From Pseudoalteromonas rubra (GTDB lineage: Bacteria > Pseudomonadota > Gammaproteobacteria > Enterobacterales > Alteromonadaceae), in assembly GCF_000967655.1 (NCBI RefSeq), contig NZ_JXYA01000016.1, positions 268,382 through 332,381 on the forward strand: DNA of 64,000 nt, read 5' to 3'. Numbering within the stretch: the stretch's first letter is position 1; each line of letters opens with the position of its first letter. Shown here one piece after another: positions 46,536 through 56,652 of this stretch. The notes beneath the pieces were generated by a model. It saw nothing but the letters and a program-made list of their open reading frames with translations. It was not told the origin of the DNA and searched no databases. The position numbers were made by a program, and so were the translations under genes.

Positions 46536-48035
46536 ATGCGTAGAGTCACTTTTGTACTGCTTCATGCCCTGGTCATCGTACTTGTGTTGTGCAGCTTATT
46601 TACCGGATTGCGATTTTCTTTATTAACACAAGACTGGCTGATGTTCATCAGCCCCCTGTTACCGCAGGGCGATCTGTACCCCTGGCATCTTGCCAGTGGC
46701 AGTATCCTCAGTGTATTAGCAGCCGGGTATCTGCTGCTTTCATTATGGCGGCCTTATCGCAGTAACCCTGACCTTTATCACCTCTGGGTAAATCGCCTTG
46801 GGTATGTGGTTATTGTATGCCTGATATGTTCCGGCTGGTTTCTCTGGGCTGGCCAGTTTGTGGGTGTTATGCAGCCGATGCATTTTTATAGTCTCTGGCT
46901 ACTGCTACTTTATTTAGTGATACACGGCTGGATTTACTTCATTCAACACGGTAAGCATATCCTGAGTGCATTACTGCCCAAACGACTCGAAAAACAGGGG
47001 TTATCCTTGCTGGCTGGCGTATGTATTACAGGCTTTTTGTTATTCACCGCCACCCGACATTCAACAGAGCCGCTTCAGGTCGCACACCTGGGTCCTGATG
47101 AATTTATAGAAATAGACGGCAAAGGGAATGAACCGCACTGGATGAGGGCCCCGGTTTACACCATAGAAACCCATGGCGGTGCTAACTTTGACGATGGTCG
47201 CAGCACTATTCACGTGCAGGCGCTGGCCAACCAATACGAGAGCTACTTTCTGATCCGCTGGACAGACCCAAGTCAAAGCACGCATCACCTGCCTTTGCTT
47301 AAAACCCAAAATGGCTGGAAAGTGCAACAAGACGGTTTCTATCGATTTGATGAGCGCACTTTTTACGAAGACAAACTGGCCGTGATGCTCTCTCCTTCCT
47401 GCATCAGCGGCGCCGACAGCACCACCTACCTGGGCAAGCGCCCTTTGCAGGGCAAACCGCCCAACTGGCACGGTAAAGGGTTTCACGCAAGCATGGACGG
47501 TGGGATCAGGGACTTGTGGCACTGGAAAGCGGTACGAACCAATGACATGTATCTGGCCGATGACAACTTTTTCGGACCACCCGCAAAGGTGCAGCAAGGA
47601 CAGCGGCGCTATAGCGCAGGGTACCAGCCAGATGGCAAAGAAAGTGGCGCATATGTGATGAACTGGCAATGGTATACACCCAATGCCGTGGTCCCAAAAC
47701 GACTGCCAGATCCCAAAAATGCCGATCTGAGTGTTTTGCCCTGGTTTGGCAGCGCCCCCTACCTAAGTAAAAACGATAAATATCCCCCAGGCAGTACCCT
47801 TTCCTCAATCCTGTATCGCTCCAACCGATTCGAAGGAGACCGTGCCGATGTCAGAGCGCGCGGCCTTTGGGATAAGGGCATGTGGACACTGGAGCTGGTA
47901 CGCAAACACGAAACCGGCTCTGTCCATGATGTAGCGCTTAAAAATGGCACCTGCATGTGGTTTTCCGCTTTTGATCATGCCCAGGTTGCCCACACCCGCC
48001 ATATTCGTCCCGCTGTTTTGAGGTACTCACTATGA
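46536..48035 (+). CDS. Cytochrome b561-like/EB_dh heme-binding membrane protein
   Basis: 499 aa. The N-terminal 185 residues contain five or so membrane helices with His residues (LHALVI, YPWHLASG, MHFYSLW, VIHGWIY) that look like a b-type cytochrome. A periplasmic domain (about 190-499) matches the ethylbenzene-dehydrogenase-related heme domain: GNEPHWMRAPVYTIETHGGANFDDG and HWMR/WKAVR segments. Such fusions pass electrons between quinols and periplasmic partners; the actual partner is unknown. The stop overlaps the next gene's start (ATGA at 48032-48035), so the two are translationally coupled. Confidence 0.75.
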   Translation: MRRVTFVLLHALVIVLVLCSLFTGLRFSLLTQDWLMFISPLLPQGDLYPWHLASGSILSVLAAGYLLLSLWRPYRSNPDLYHLWVNRLGYVVIVCLICSGWFLWAGQFVGVMQPMHFYSLWLLLLYLVIHGWIYFIQHGKHILSALLPKRLEKQGLSLLAGVCITGFLLFTATRHSTEPLQVAHLGPDEFIEIDGKGNEPHWMRAPVYTIETHGGANFDDGRSTIHVQALANQYESYFLIRWTDPSQSTHHLPLLKTQNGWKVQQDGFYRFDERTFYEDKLAVMLSPSCISGADSTTYLGKRPLQGKPPNWHGKGFHASMDGGIRDLWHWKAVRTNDMYLADDNFFGPPAKVQQGQRRYSAGYQPDGKESGAYVMNWQWYTPNAVVPKRLPDPKNADLSVLPWFGSAPYLSKNDKYPPGSTLSSILYRSNRFEGDRADVRARGLWDKGMWTLELVRKHETGSVHDVALKNGTCMWFSAFDHAQVAHTRHIRPAVLRYSL

Positions 48036-48706
48036 TCGCACGGTTATTGATGACATTCGCCGCCCTGTTACTTATTACGCCCTTGCTGTGGTTCCAACCG
48101 CTGAGCCCAATTGCCCAGCCGCATCCCAGGTTTGTGAAACTGGATAAAGCCGGTACCCCTTTATCACCCTGGCAGGGCCCATGGTCTTGCGTGCTGGATA
48201 CCCAGAAACAGTTAGTCTGGGAAGCCAAAACCGACAATGAAAACATCCACGATGGCTACTGGACCTATTCCTGGTATCTCGCAGCCAATGAGCACCGTCC
48301 GCCAAGAGGCGACGCAAACCTGGGTGATTGCTATTTTGAATCTTCCCGGTGTGATACTCAGGATCTGATCAATAAGACCAGAAAAACAGCTCTGTGTGGC
48401 CTCACACACTGGCGTCTGCCAACCAGTGACGAGTTAAGCAGCTTGCTGCAAAGCCCCGCTCGCTCTGGACATGTACATATTGCCCAGGATTTTTTTCCGC
48501 ATATGAAGCACGGAGACTACTGGAGTGCAGATCATTCACAACCACTTTCGGGCCATTACCAGCGCTTTAAACAAGGTGCAACGGCGGTTAATTTTCATAC
48601 CGGAGAGCTCTACCCGCTGCCCTATCGCAACGCGGCCTTCGTGCTGCTGGTCGCCGACTTGCCACCAGAGTTTCAATCATCTCGCCTTAAAGGCGTGATC
48701 CATTAA
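48032..48706 (+). CDS. Exported DUF1566 (Lcl C-terminal) protein
   Basis: 224 aa with an N-terminal signal or anchor (about 4-25). The DUF1566 features are QKQLVWEAKT, TALCGLTHWRLPTSDELSSLL (about 128-148) and DYWSADHSQ followed by GATAVNFHTGELYPLPYRNAAFVLLV. This is a lectin-like fold common in secreted marine proteins. Coupled to the cytochrome-like gene by a 4-nt overlap and followed 21 nt later by the phosphatase gene, so a three-gene operon is likely. Confidence 0.75.
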   Translation: MIARLLMTFAALLLITPLLWFQPLSPIAQPHPRFVKLDKAGTPLSPWQGPWSCVLDTQKQLVWEAKTDNENIHDGYWTYSWYLAANEHRPPRGDANLGDCYFESSRCDTQDLINKTRKTALCGLTHWRLPTSDELSSLLQSPARSGHVHIAQDFFPHMKHGDYWSADHSQPLSGHYQRFKQGATAVNFHTGELYPLPYRNAAFVLLVADLPPEFQSSRLKGVIH

Positions 48707-48727
48707 CCAACAACAGGAAACTTCTCT

Positions 48728-50686
48728 ATGAGAGTGCTTTTTGCAGGCCTCACAACGGTTACTTTATTTACCACAGCAGCCCACAGCGCCAGTGATTATC
48801 ATCGCCTGATCTGGGACACCAACCCAAGTAATCAGGCAACGCTGGGATATACGCCAACCGGTGGTAGCAATCATTACGTTAAATATGGTACCACCACCGA
48901 TGAGCAAAGCTGGACGACTCAGCAACCTACTGCCAAATACGTTTTTGATGGCAGCTTAGAAAGTGAGTTTGTGACTCTGACAGGGCTCAGTGCCGACACA
49001 GCCATCTATTACCGAGTATGTGACAGCACTGGATGTGGCCAGCGTATGTGGTTTAAAACCGCGCCGGCAACCAGTACCGGGTTTGTTGCCATTGCCGGTG
49101 GAGATACCCGCACAGGCTGGACAACGCGCCGCGAAGGCAATGCGCTGGTTGCCAAGATCCGCCCGCTGTTTATTATGCATGGTGGTGACTACACCAACGC
49201 CAACTCGGCTCAGGAAATGCGTGAATACCTGAAAGACTGGCAGCTGACACTATCAAATGATGTGATTGACGGGCAAAACTATAAACGCATCTACCCGTTT
49301 GTTGCTACATTTGGTAACCATGAAGGCGACAATTTTAAAACGCTTTGTCAGGTGTTTGGCGTCGACTATGACAAAGACGGAGCCTGTACCAACAAAGACA
49401 GTTACGGGGCCTTTAACATTGCCAATCTGTTGCGCGTTTATACCCTAAACAGCCAGTATAAAGACAGTGGCTGGTCCAGCTATGCGACTGCCATGAACAA
49501 CTGGCTAAAACAAGACCTGCAAAGCAATGGTGCCGGTGCCAACTGGCGTATTGCTCAGTATCACAAACCTATGTACCCGCATTACTCAGGGAAATCGGAC
49601 AACACCATACTGCATACCTGGTGGGCTGACTTGTTCTATCAGCATGGGATGAACCTGGTCGTTGAATCGGACACCCATATTAATAAACTGACCGAAGCGT
49701 TGCAGCCCTCAGGCTCCGGATTTACTAAAACCACCACAGGCGGCACTGTGTATGTGGGTGAAGGCAGCTGGGGTGCCCCTGCTCGCTCGGCCAATGACCC
49801 TAAAAGCTGGACCATTGATTTGGCCAGTATTCAGCAATTTAAAGTGCTGAGTGTGACCCCGGACAGTATGAAAGTACAAACCGCCCAGTTTACCTCCGGT
49901 GCGGACACGCTGACGCGCGAGCAGCGTGCTGCCGACCCACTTGCCCTGCCCGCCAATATCAGTTGGTGGTATGCCAGTGAACTGGGTGAAACCATGACCC
50001 TCAAGCGTGCCGCCAATTCGCTGTCAATCATCGACAGAGACAGTGGCCCGGTTGACCCGGGCAATGAGCTGCAAAATGGTCAACCTGTTGGCACCTTTGC
50101 AGGCGCTGCGGATAGCGAAAAGGTATTTACTATGGTGGTGCCACAAGGCGCCAGCAACCTGCGCTTTACCATGAGCGGTGGCAGTGGCGATGCCGATCTG
50201 TATGTGCGCTTTGCACAAAAGCCAACCACCAAAAATTATGATTGTCGCCCCTATAAAGAAGGCAACAATGAGAGCTGTACCATAACTAATGTACAGGCAG
50301 GTACCTACTATATTGTTATCCGTGGTTACAGCGCGTTTTCCGGCGTGTCATTGGTTGGCCAGTATGACATGGGTACACCACCGGGCGATGACAACAAGCA
50401 AACCTGGACAGACCTCACTGCGACGGAAGGTAACTGGATCCACAAAACCTTTGAGGTACCAGCCAGTGCCACTAAGCTCACCGTGAGCACCGCTGGCGGC
50501 ACTGGAGATGCTGATCTGTATGTGCGTTTTGGTGCGCAGCCGACCTCTTCTCGATACGATTGTCGCCCCTATGAAGATGGTAATGCGGAAACCTGCACAC
50601 AAACGCAGCCTCAAACGGGCACCTGGCACATCTCAGTTAAAGCCTATAAAGACTTCAGCGGCGTGACATTGACCGCAGAGTATTGA
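48728..50686 (+). CDS. Secreted metallophosphatase with two PPC domains
   Basis: 652 aa. Signal peptide (1-20). A fibronectin-type purple-acid-phosphatase-like N-terminal domain (about 25-112) precedes the calcineurin-like core: GGDTRTG (Asp126), HGGDYTN (Asp154), GNHEGDN (about 192), QYHKPMYPH (about 277) and ESDTHINKL (about 315), the usual two-metal ligand set. Two C-terminal prepeptidase domains (PPC, about 455-545 and 560-652), each with GxGDADLYVRF and YDCRPY, follow. Such domains are usually found on type II-secreted proteins. It is expected to hydrolyse phosphoesters outside the cell. Confidence 0.85.
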   Translation: MRVLFAGLTTVTLFTTAAHSASDYHRLIWDTNPSNQATLGYTPTGGSNHYVKYGTTTDEQSWTTQQPTAKYVFDGSLESEFVTLTGLSADTAIYYRVCDSTGCGQRMWFKTAPATSTGFVAIAGGDTRTGWTTRREGNALVAKIRPLFIMHGGDYTNANSAQEMREYLKDWQLTLSNDVIDGQNYKRIYPFVATFGNHEGDNFKTLCQVFGVDYDKDGACTNKDSYGAFNIANLLRVYTLNSQYKDSGWSSYATAMNNWLKQDLQSNGAGANWRIAQYHKPMYPHYSGKSDNTILHTWWADLFYQHGMNLVVESDTHINKLTEALQPSGSGFTKTTTGGTVYVGEGSWGAPARSANDPKSWTIDLASIQQFKVLSVTPDSMKVQTAQFTSGADTLTREQRAADPLALPANISWWYASELGETMTLKRAANSLSIIDRDSGPVDPGNELQNGQPVGTFAGAADSEKVFTMVVPQGASNLRFTMSGGSGDADLYVRFAQKPTTKNYDCRPYKEGNNESCTITNVQAGTYYIVIRGYSAFSGVSLVGQYDMGTPPGDDNKQTWTDLTATEGNWIHKTFEVPASATKLTVSTAGGTGDADLYVRFGAQPTSSRYDCRPYEDGNAETCTQTQPQTGTWHISVKAYKDFSGVTLTAEY

Positions 50687-50700
50687 TAGTCTGACGCAAC

Positions 50701-50735
50701 AAGGAGCGCAATAGCACTGCGCTCCTTGATTTTTC
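50701..50735 (+). terminator. Terminator after the phosphatase gene
   Basis: AAGGAGCGCA (50701-50710) ATAGCAC TGCGCTCCTT followed by GATTTTT, a strong stem with T-tract. Confidence 0.88.
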
Positions 50736-50781
50736 CTGGTTTGCCCTTATCTTTGACTCCTGACATTACAGGGGCAATTTT

Positions 50782-51222
50782 ATGAAATATCTGCATACTA
50801 TGGTTCGGGTTGAAAACCTGGACGCATCATTAGACTTTTACTGTAACCTGCTGGGACTGGTAGAGGTAAAACGCAAAGACAGCGAAGCCGGGCGCTTTAC
50901 ACTGGTGTTTCTGGCAGCACCTGACCAACTGGAAAAGGCTAAATCCAGCTTTTCCCCTACCCTTGAGCTAACTTATAACTGGGACACAGAGCAATATACG
51001 GGCGGGCGTAATTTTGGTCACCTGGCGTTTGCCGTAGAAGATATCTACGCGCTGTGTGACAAGCTCCAGGCTGCGGGCGTTACCATTAACCGCCCACCAA
51101 GATGCGGGCACATGGCCTTTGTTAAATCGCCAGATGGTATTTCGATTGAACTGTTACAGCAAGGAGAGCCGCTGCCACCGCAGGAGCCCTGGCTGAGCAT
51201 GGAAAATACCGGAAGCTGGTAA
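50782..51222 (+). CDS. gloA: Lactoylglutathione lyase (glyoxalase I)
   Basis: 146 aa, glyoxalase fold with metal ligands at His5 (YLHTMVRV), a mid Glu (PTLELTYNW), His (FGHLAFAV) and C-terminal Glu (ISIELLQQ). [20 protein letters not shown] is the standard opening. It converts the hemithioacetal of methylglyoxal and glutathione to S-lactoylglutathione. The length and His/Glu pattern fit the short Ni-type bacterial enzyme. Confidence 0.93.
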   Translation: MKYLHTMVRVENLDASLDFYCNLLGLVEVKRKDSEAGRFTLVFLAAPDQLEKAKSSFSPTLELTYNWDTEQYTGGRNFGHLAFAVEDIYALCDKLQAAGVTINRPPRCGHMAFVKSPDGISIELLQQGEPLPPQEPWLSMENTGSW

Positions 51223-51223
51223 C

Positions 51224-52123
51224 TCAAGTCGTCGAAAGGCAGCGATGAAGCGGTGCCCAGACATATCTTGCATTCATCAGCACATCACGTGTTCTGGCGC
51301 TAAGCTCCGGGTTTTGCAGCTTTAAAGTCTGTCTTTCATTAAACTTACCCAACTTAATGGCATCACGCGTGATCGGATGCGATGCAAACAAACGGTCAAA
51401 CGAGCCATCATCAATGGCTTTTTGTAAGCCATAAGTCAGCCGCGCTTTTAATCGCGTATTTTGCTTGTTGACAAAAAAATACATGGCCGTGGGATAACAA
51501 AACGCAAACCTGGGCTCCACAACGACCCCCTCAAGATTTGGCAACTCTGCCCAGGGTTCATGAAGCGCACGAGGAAATAACTCAAACCGTTTTTCTTCTA
51601 GCATTCTGGGCAATAACGTTGCAACGCTGGTGACCACAATAAAACCATTTTTCTCGTAGATTTTTGTATCCGGCCAGTCAATCCCACTGCCAATAAAAAG
51701 GTCCATGAGCTGAGCCGGTGAGTGAAGCTGGTCCAGCTTAGGCAAAATGTCTTTATGGGCCAAAAATATCCGCGCGCCCATCATCCCCTTAAGGAGCGGT
51801 ACGTAAACGGCGGCCAACTGAGTTTCTCGTTGCTGAGACGTCATAGTCCAGTGTACATCCAACAACTTTCCTTGTTCCAGGATCTCGAGTGTGCGGCCCT
51901 GAGGTGTGTGATCAAATGAGTTTTCGCTTAACTGATATGGGCCATATTTATCGCGGCTTTTGTTCAAAGCGAGGCGCAATACCGCAATATAATAATCCTG
52001 TTTAGGGTCAGCGTATGCTTTAGACACATTGTAGCGCACCAGATCGGCCCCCAAACTGTGTGAGCTCGTGAAGAGTGAGGCTACCAATATCGCCCCAAAG
52101 AACCATAAAATACGTTGCCACAT
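51224..52123 (-). CDS. Exported solute-binding-like protein
   Basis: 299 aa, signal peptide about 1-25. The fold resembles the family 3 solute-binding type, with YYIAVLRLALNKSRDKYG, RTLEILEQGKLLDVHWTMTSQQRETQL and GIDWPDTKIYEKNGFIVVTS, but no transporter is adjacent. It starts just after the glyoxalase gene on the opposite strand and ends one base from it. Ligand unknown. Confidence 0.65.
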   Translation of the reverse strand: MWQRILWFFGAILVASLFTSSHSLGADLVRYNVSKAYADPKQDYYIAVLRLALNKSRDKYGPYQLSENSFDHTPQGRTLEILEQGKLLDVHWTMTSQQRETQLAAVYVPLLKGMMGARIFLAHKDILPKLDQLHSPAQLMDLFIGSGIDWPDTKIYEKNGFIVVTSVATLLPRMLEEKRFELFPRALHEPWAELPNLEGVVVEPRFAFCYPTAMYFFVNKQNTRLKARLTYGLQKAIDDGSFDRLFASHPITRDAIKLGKFNERQTLKLQNPELSARTRDVLMNARYVWAPLHRCLSTT

Positions 52124-52198
52124 GCCACCACTCCTTTTTGCCGACCTTCGACTTAAATATAGGTAACTTTATTCTTATGTGCACGTAGTCCAGTTTGA

Positions 52199-52966
52199 TC
52201 AGGGCAATACAGGCTCCACCTGATAACTGGTCATTAATTGCGCCAGCTTTATGCGCAAAGCACTGTCATAGAGTAATTCTGACAAGCGCTCAAACTGCGG
52301 CTGAAGTTGCCTGGGCGACAAAATGGCCCGGTAATAAGACTCATGGGGTTGTTTTGACAGGTAAAAGTGGTTTTGCCAGCGGTTTTTCTTAATAAAGTAA
52401 TTCAGTGTGGAGCGGCTGACAATGGCAAAGTCGACTCGCTCGCGCAGCGCCAGCTCCAGTAAGCCTTCCTCGCTGTTTGCATCAACCCGTTCAAGCGCGC
52501 CGCTGTTGACCGGCTCAACGGTACGAAAATAATGATAACCCAAAATACCACCAAATTTTTTGTTTTGCATTGATGACGTACCAATGTACTCAAACGGCGT
52601 GCCCGCGCATGACACAAACTCGTCGGTGTCATACATCAGCGGTTCACTCCACAAGTAGCGCGTCTTGTCGGGGTCTTTAAACCAGACAGGATGCACACCC
52701 AGTACTACGCCGTCTAATGTTTGCTCAGTCAAGTCTCTTTCAATCCGTCGCCTGGGCAGATAGACAAGCTTATATCGGGTATGCGACTGCGCCCCATTGA
52801 GCAAAGTCACCAGATCAAAATACAAACCGCGCTGCTCAGCCTGGTTAGTTATATAAGGCGGCTTATTATGGTAGACATATATGTTCAGCCGCTCTACTGC
52901 ATGCACCAGGTTCACCGCACTGAACAGCAGCCATATCAAGCTGACAATCAACAAGTTTATTTTCAC
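52199..52966 (-). CDS. Periplasmic solute-binding family 3-like protein
   Basis: 255 aa with signal peptide (about 1-23, ending NLVHAVE). ERLNIYVYHNKPPYITNQAEQRGLYFDLVTLLN and YKLVYLPRRRIERDL match the first lobe of family 3 proteins, and RVDANSEEGLLELALRERVDFAIVSRSTLNYF the second. An orphan like the 51224 and 14611 genes; the three are likely paralogous in type but low in identity. Confidence 0.75.
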   Translation of the reverse strand: MKINLLIVSLIWLLFSAVNLVHAVERLNIYVYHNKPPYITNQAEQRGLYFDLVTLLNGAQSHTRYKLVYLPRRRIERDLTEQTLDGVVLGVHPVWFKDPDKTRYLWSEPLMYDTDEFVSCAGTPFEYIGTSSMQNKKFGGILGYHYFRTVEPVNSGALERVDANSEEGLLELALRERVDFAIVSRSTLNYFIKKNRWQNHFYLSKQPHESYYRAILSPRQLQPQFERLSELLYDSALRIKLAQLMTSYQVEPVLP

Positions 52967-53057
52967 AAATCACTGCCATAAAAGGCTGGAGAAGACCCTT
53001 TAAATCTAGAGCGTGTCTCTCCAACCTTCAAGCAAGTTTGTTTAATTCTATGCCTGC

Positions 53058-55835
53058 TTAGTTACACCAGCCATCGTTATAAGTCACCTGAATTGTTGCA
53101 CCAACAGGCGCACCACTGACCTTGAGATAGCCCCAGTACTGGCTTTGACCACTGAGATTAATGCACTCGCCATTACCCGCACGCGCCGAGCGCGCTTCGA
53201 CATTCTCGCCGTCAGGCCAGCCCTGATTACTGTATTCCAGCGTCAGATCGCCATTGCCATGTGCGGTTTCAATGCGAATACTTTGCTGCGCGCTGACATT
53301 TTCAAGGCTAAACCACATGGGTTCACGATTGCCCATACACACCGGCACGCCATCTGACAGGCGACCATCAGAAACACTGCCCTGAGTGGCGCAGGTATCA
53401 GGTAAAGCGGCACTGGGCGCTGTGAAACTGGCCATGAGCTCAACATCGCTGTAGGCGTTGTATCCGCGCAGCATAATGTAATAATCGCCAGCCTGTGGCG
53501 CCGCAATATCACAGCGCTCGCTGTTGCCCCCTACGTAAGGCCGACAGTCATAGGTGTCTTGTGTTGGCAACTCTCCGTAACGCAGGTAAAGATCTGCGTC
53601 ACCGCTGCCACCACTGATGGCCGCACTCAAATCAGTAGCACCCTCGGGGAGTCTGACTTTAAAATAGCTTAGCTCTTTGTGCGCACCAGATACTTGCACA
53701 GCGCGGCCATTTTGTAGCTCCACCGTGCCCTGGCCTGACTCAATCACAGCCTGCGTGCTAACCTGGTGGGCCAGCCCTTGCTCGTCTGTGACGCTCAGCG
53801 TGACCGTATAGCTGCCTTCATCCTGATAGGTGTGAGTCGGGTTGGCCTGGGTGCTTTGTGCGCCATCGCCAAACTGCCACAGATAAGCCAAAGTGCTGCC
53901 CTCGGGATCTGAACTGCCCTGACTGCTAAAGCTTAGCGCCGTGCCTACCGTGCCCTGATAAGGACCATTGATAACGGCTGTCGGAGCCTGGTTTTGGTCG
54001 CCGGCCAGCTGTTGCGTCCACTGCGTGAATTCAGTGCCATACTGGGCCGCCCAGTTGTCGATACGCGTTTTATATCCAGCCCAGTTACCGACACGAGTTT
54101 CGCTCAGCATGGCATTGACTTCGTCTTTATGGGTTTCAATCATAAAACGCACCGCCAGATAACCCCAGCGGTAAATACGGTCCTGATCAAAGCCATCATA
54201 GGTGGTCGCAAAAACCTCGCCCAGTTGATAGGTACTGCCGTCTTTAATGGTATCAATGGCATCCTGATTGTCATTCAGGTTGGCAACATATTCGGCAACG
54301 CCTTCGCTCCACCACACGATTGTTTCTGTGGGCGCGTTAAAGTCGCCATAAAGGTCAAAACGGCCATCCAGATAATGGACATATTCGTGTTCCAGGTTCC
54401 AGACATAGTGATCGGGTTTTGCATAGCTGGCCTCGTAGGCAATAAAGTTTGCCTGATTGCCCACCACGCTAGGATCGCCTTCCAGGTACATACCGCCATT
54501 GTCGGTGCTGATCCCAAAAATCGGGCCCGCATACTTCTTGTAATCTGCGCTGCTGTTAAAGATATTCACCTGTAGCATGGTGTTGTTGTCGTCTGCGACC
54601 GGCGTTTGGTTGGTTTCGAGCATAGTATGGAAGCGCGTTTCTTCGGCTGCCATGGTATCGCACGCAGACAGGTGCTGCGCCTGGGTCATTTCCTGCGAGC
54701 GGATCCGAATGGTACTGCTACATTGGTAGGTCTGCGACAGTGCTTTATCCCTGAGCTCCTCCTTAAATCCACAGATCCCGAAGTCTTCACAGTTGGCATA
54801 GTAAGTCGCAACATCTGCCGCCCCCAGCCAGACACCGTCGCCATAGCCATAGCTCTGATAGGTGGCGAACAGAGATTTTAGCGCCTCATCAACGGCACTC
54901 TGAATGGGTGTCCCCTGATAATTTTTCAGCCTGGCCAGCTCGCGTGCCGCATTGATGATCAAAAACTCAGCGTCCGACCCCAGCATCCAGTTTTGTTTGG
55001 TAAAGTTTGCAAGCAAAGTGACCAGCTCGGCATCGCTGCCAACCAGAGCAACAAAATCGCTATTCCACTGACCACGGAATAAAATGGTAAAGATCCCATT
55101 CACCGCACCACGCATGTGCCAGCTGTCGGCATAGCTTTCGCTCCAGCGCGACAACCAGGCTTTCACTACAGGCAGATAAACATGCTGAAGCTCGGACGAG
55201 TCCATGGTGGTGATCACCTCTCCCAGTACTTCACCATGGGCATCATTGTTGTCATAGAAATGGCTGTTAGCCACAAAGGCGTCCAGCGCGCCTTTAACCG
55301 CAGTTTGCACACTGCTGTCAAAGCTGACCGAGTCATTATAAAACTCAACATAAAAGCCAGCCCGAATAAATAGGAAGAGCGCTTCCAGACCCGCACTGCC
55401 GGTGCCTGTGTAAGCAACAGACAGCGTTTTTGCCTGAGTCGCTACCGCCAGCATTTTTGCGGTTGTAAAGGTCGCCACCTGGGTGTCGGAAGGTGCACTG
55501 AACAAATCGTTGACGCAACCTGCCCCCTGTCCGGAGATTTGCGCCACAATGGTGGATGCACTGGCATTGGCAAAAGCTGCCAGGTCGCAGCTGCTTGCCA
55601 CATCAACCGGCTCTGACGCAAGGCGCATCATCACCGGTAAATGCGCGTGCATAACGGACTCACGCGCGGCGGTCGGCGCATTATCCTGAGCCACATGACT
55701 ATGGCCTTCGTCTCCATGCGCCAGTTGCAGATCCTGAGCACTGAGTGGTTTAAACTGTCTTTCAACTTGTTGCTGCGCGGCTTCCACACTGGTACAGAGC
55801 AGAGGAAGTGCAGCGAGTATTGCTGTTATTTTCAT
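53058..55835 (-). CDS. M9-type collagenase with PKD and PPC domains
   Basis: 925 aa. Signal peptide (about 1-19). The N-terminal activator-type region with SESYADSWHMRGAVNG and the catalytic domain with HEYVH (about 480), the zinc-binding HExxH of Vibrio/Clostridium-type collagenases, are followed by a likely third ligand Glu in VAEYVANL. A PKD domain (about 615-690, APTAVINGPYQGTVG, SDPEGSTLAYLWQFGDG), a PPC domain (about 700-795, GSGDADLYLRYGELPT, YDCRPY) and a further Cys-containing C-terminal module complete it. It degrades collagen outside the cell. The PPC sequence is close to that of the phosphatase at 48728-50686. Confidence 0.88.
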   Translation of the reverse strand: MKITAILAALPLLCTSVEAAQQQVERQFKPLSAQDLQLAHGDEGHSHVAQDNAPTAARESVMHAHLPVMMRLASEPVDVASSCDLAAFANASASTIVAQISGQGAGCVNDLFSAPSDTQVATFTTAKMLAVATQAKTLSVAYTGTGSAGLEALFLFIRAGFYVEFYNDSVSFDSSVQTAVKGALDAFVANSHFYDNNDAHGEVLGEVITTMDSSELQHVYLPVVKAWLSRWSESYADSWHMRGAVNGIFTILFRGQWNSDFVALVGSDAELVTLLANFTKQNWMLGSDAEFLIINAARELARLKNYQGTPIQSAVDEALKSLFATYQSYGYGDGVWLGAADVATYYANCEDFGICGFKEELRDKALSQTYQCSSTIRIRSQEMTQAQHLSACDTMAAEETRFHTMLETNQTPVADDNNTMLQVNIFNSSADYKKYAGPIFGISTDNGGMYLEGDPSVVGNQANFIAYEASYAKPDHYVWNLEHEYVHYLDGRFDLYGDFNAPTETIVWWSEGVAEYVANLNDNQDAIDTIKDGSTYQLGEVFATTYDGFDQDRIYRWGYLAVRFMIETHKDEVNAMLSETRVGNWAGYKTRIDNWAAQYGTEFTQWTQQLAGDQNQAPTAVINGPYQGTVGTALSFSSQGSSDPEGSTLAYLWQFGDGAQSTQANPTHTYQDEGSYTVTLSVTDEQGLAHQVSTQAVIESGQGTVELQNGRAVQVSGAHKELSYFKVRLPEGATDLSAAISGGSGDADLYLRYGELPTQDTYDCRPYVGGNSERCDIAAPQAGDYYIMLRGYNAYSDVELMASFTAPSAALPDTCATQGSVSDGRLSDGVPVCMGNREPMWFSLENVSAQQSIRIETAHGNGDLTLEYSNQGWPDGENVEARSARAGNGECINLSGQSQYWGYLKVSGAPVGATIQVTYNDGWCN

Positions 55836-56168
55836 AATGTAACCTTATTAAAATGTGTATCCAAACCCCAAAAGAGGAAATATATAATTAACACCACAGA
55901 CACAGTGTATACAATATAATTTATATAATATTATTGAATATGCTACCTTACTTTTCCTTTTAAGCATAAAATATTCAATTAAGTCAGAATGTTAAAAGTT
56001 TAGTGACAGTTTAACCTGGGCCAGAACAGTTCACTTTATTGCTGCTCGTGAACAGCGAATGAACCAAAAAAGGGAATGACAGAATGAAAAGCGCCACTTC
56101 AATTGGTGCTTGTTAACATATCTTTTAACAAAGTGGCATTTTGAGGAGGACTACAAAACGACGAATGA
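55836..56168. other. Intergenic region upstream of collagenase
   Basis: About 330 bp, very AT-rich at 55900-55980, carrying the collagenase promoter region. An imperfect GCCACTT ... AAGTGGC hairpin (56093-56137) lies downstream of the 56169 gene and may end its transcript. No gene seen. Confidence 0.5.
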
Positions 56169-56471
56169 TCAGGTATTGTCTGAAAGCAGTGAGGTAATAG
56201 ACACAATGCCATGGTTTTCAATGGTTACAATTAACGTCTGATGCTCCAGCCTGATTGGATACTGGCCATCTGGCAACTTTCTGGCAGTCAGATTGTTCAG
56301 CCCAGTGATCAGGCCATCGACCTCACTGGCGTGATGCTGCGCCGCGCCCGGACGTCCTCGCATATACTCCATTCCCTGTTGCAGGCACTTTTCAACAACC
56401 GCATCAGCCACTTTTCGGCCCGCTTTGTGTTTCAGTGACTTAAACAGTAACCCTTTGATTAAAGAAAACAT
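56169..56471 (-). CDS. Small conserved-type hypothetical protein
   Basis: 100 aa from ATG 56471, preceded by AGGAAG; the frame extends upstream to 56540 without a ribosome binding site. N-terminal amphipathic helices (FSLIKGLLFKSLKHKAGRKV, residues 2-21) precede a region ending in beta-like RLEHQTLIVTIENHGIVSI. No family recognised. It may bind membranes or a partner, but no function is inferred. Confidence 0.6.
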   Translation of the reverse strand: MFSLIKGLLFKSLKHKAGRKVADAVVEKCLQQGMEYMRGRPGAAQHHASEVDGLITGLNNLTARKLPDGQYPIRLEHQTLIVTIENHGIVSITSLLSDNT

Positions 56472-56652
56472 AATACTTCCTATATGCGACAACGGTGATG
56501 CAGGAAGTGTAGCAAAGGTGGGTCCAGAGGAGTATGACAAATCGTTTCAAAGTATGTCGGTGTGGGCCGGAGTGAGTGAGCAGTGGACGGCCGCTCTAGC
56601 TCATTTTTGGACGTCAATGACTTAAGACAAATGCTTCCTTTTGAGTAACTTG

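Noticed and set aside
52984..53026. GGCTGGAGA / TCTCCAACC inverted repeat after collagenase
   Set aside because: Imperfect pairing, long loop and no T-tract; weak as a terminator.
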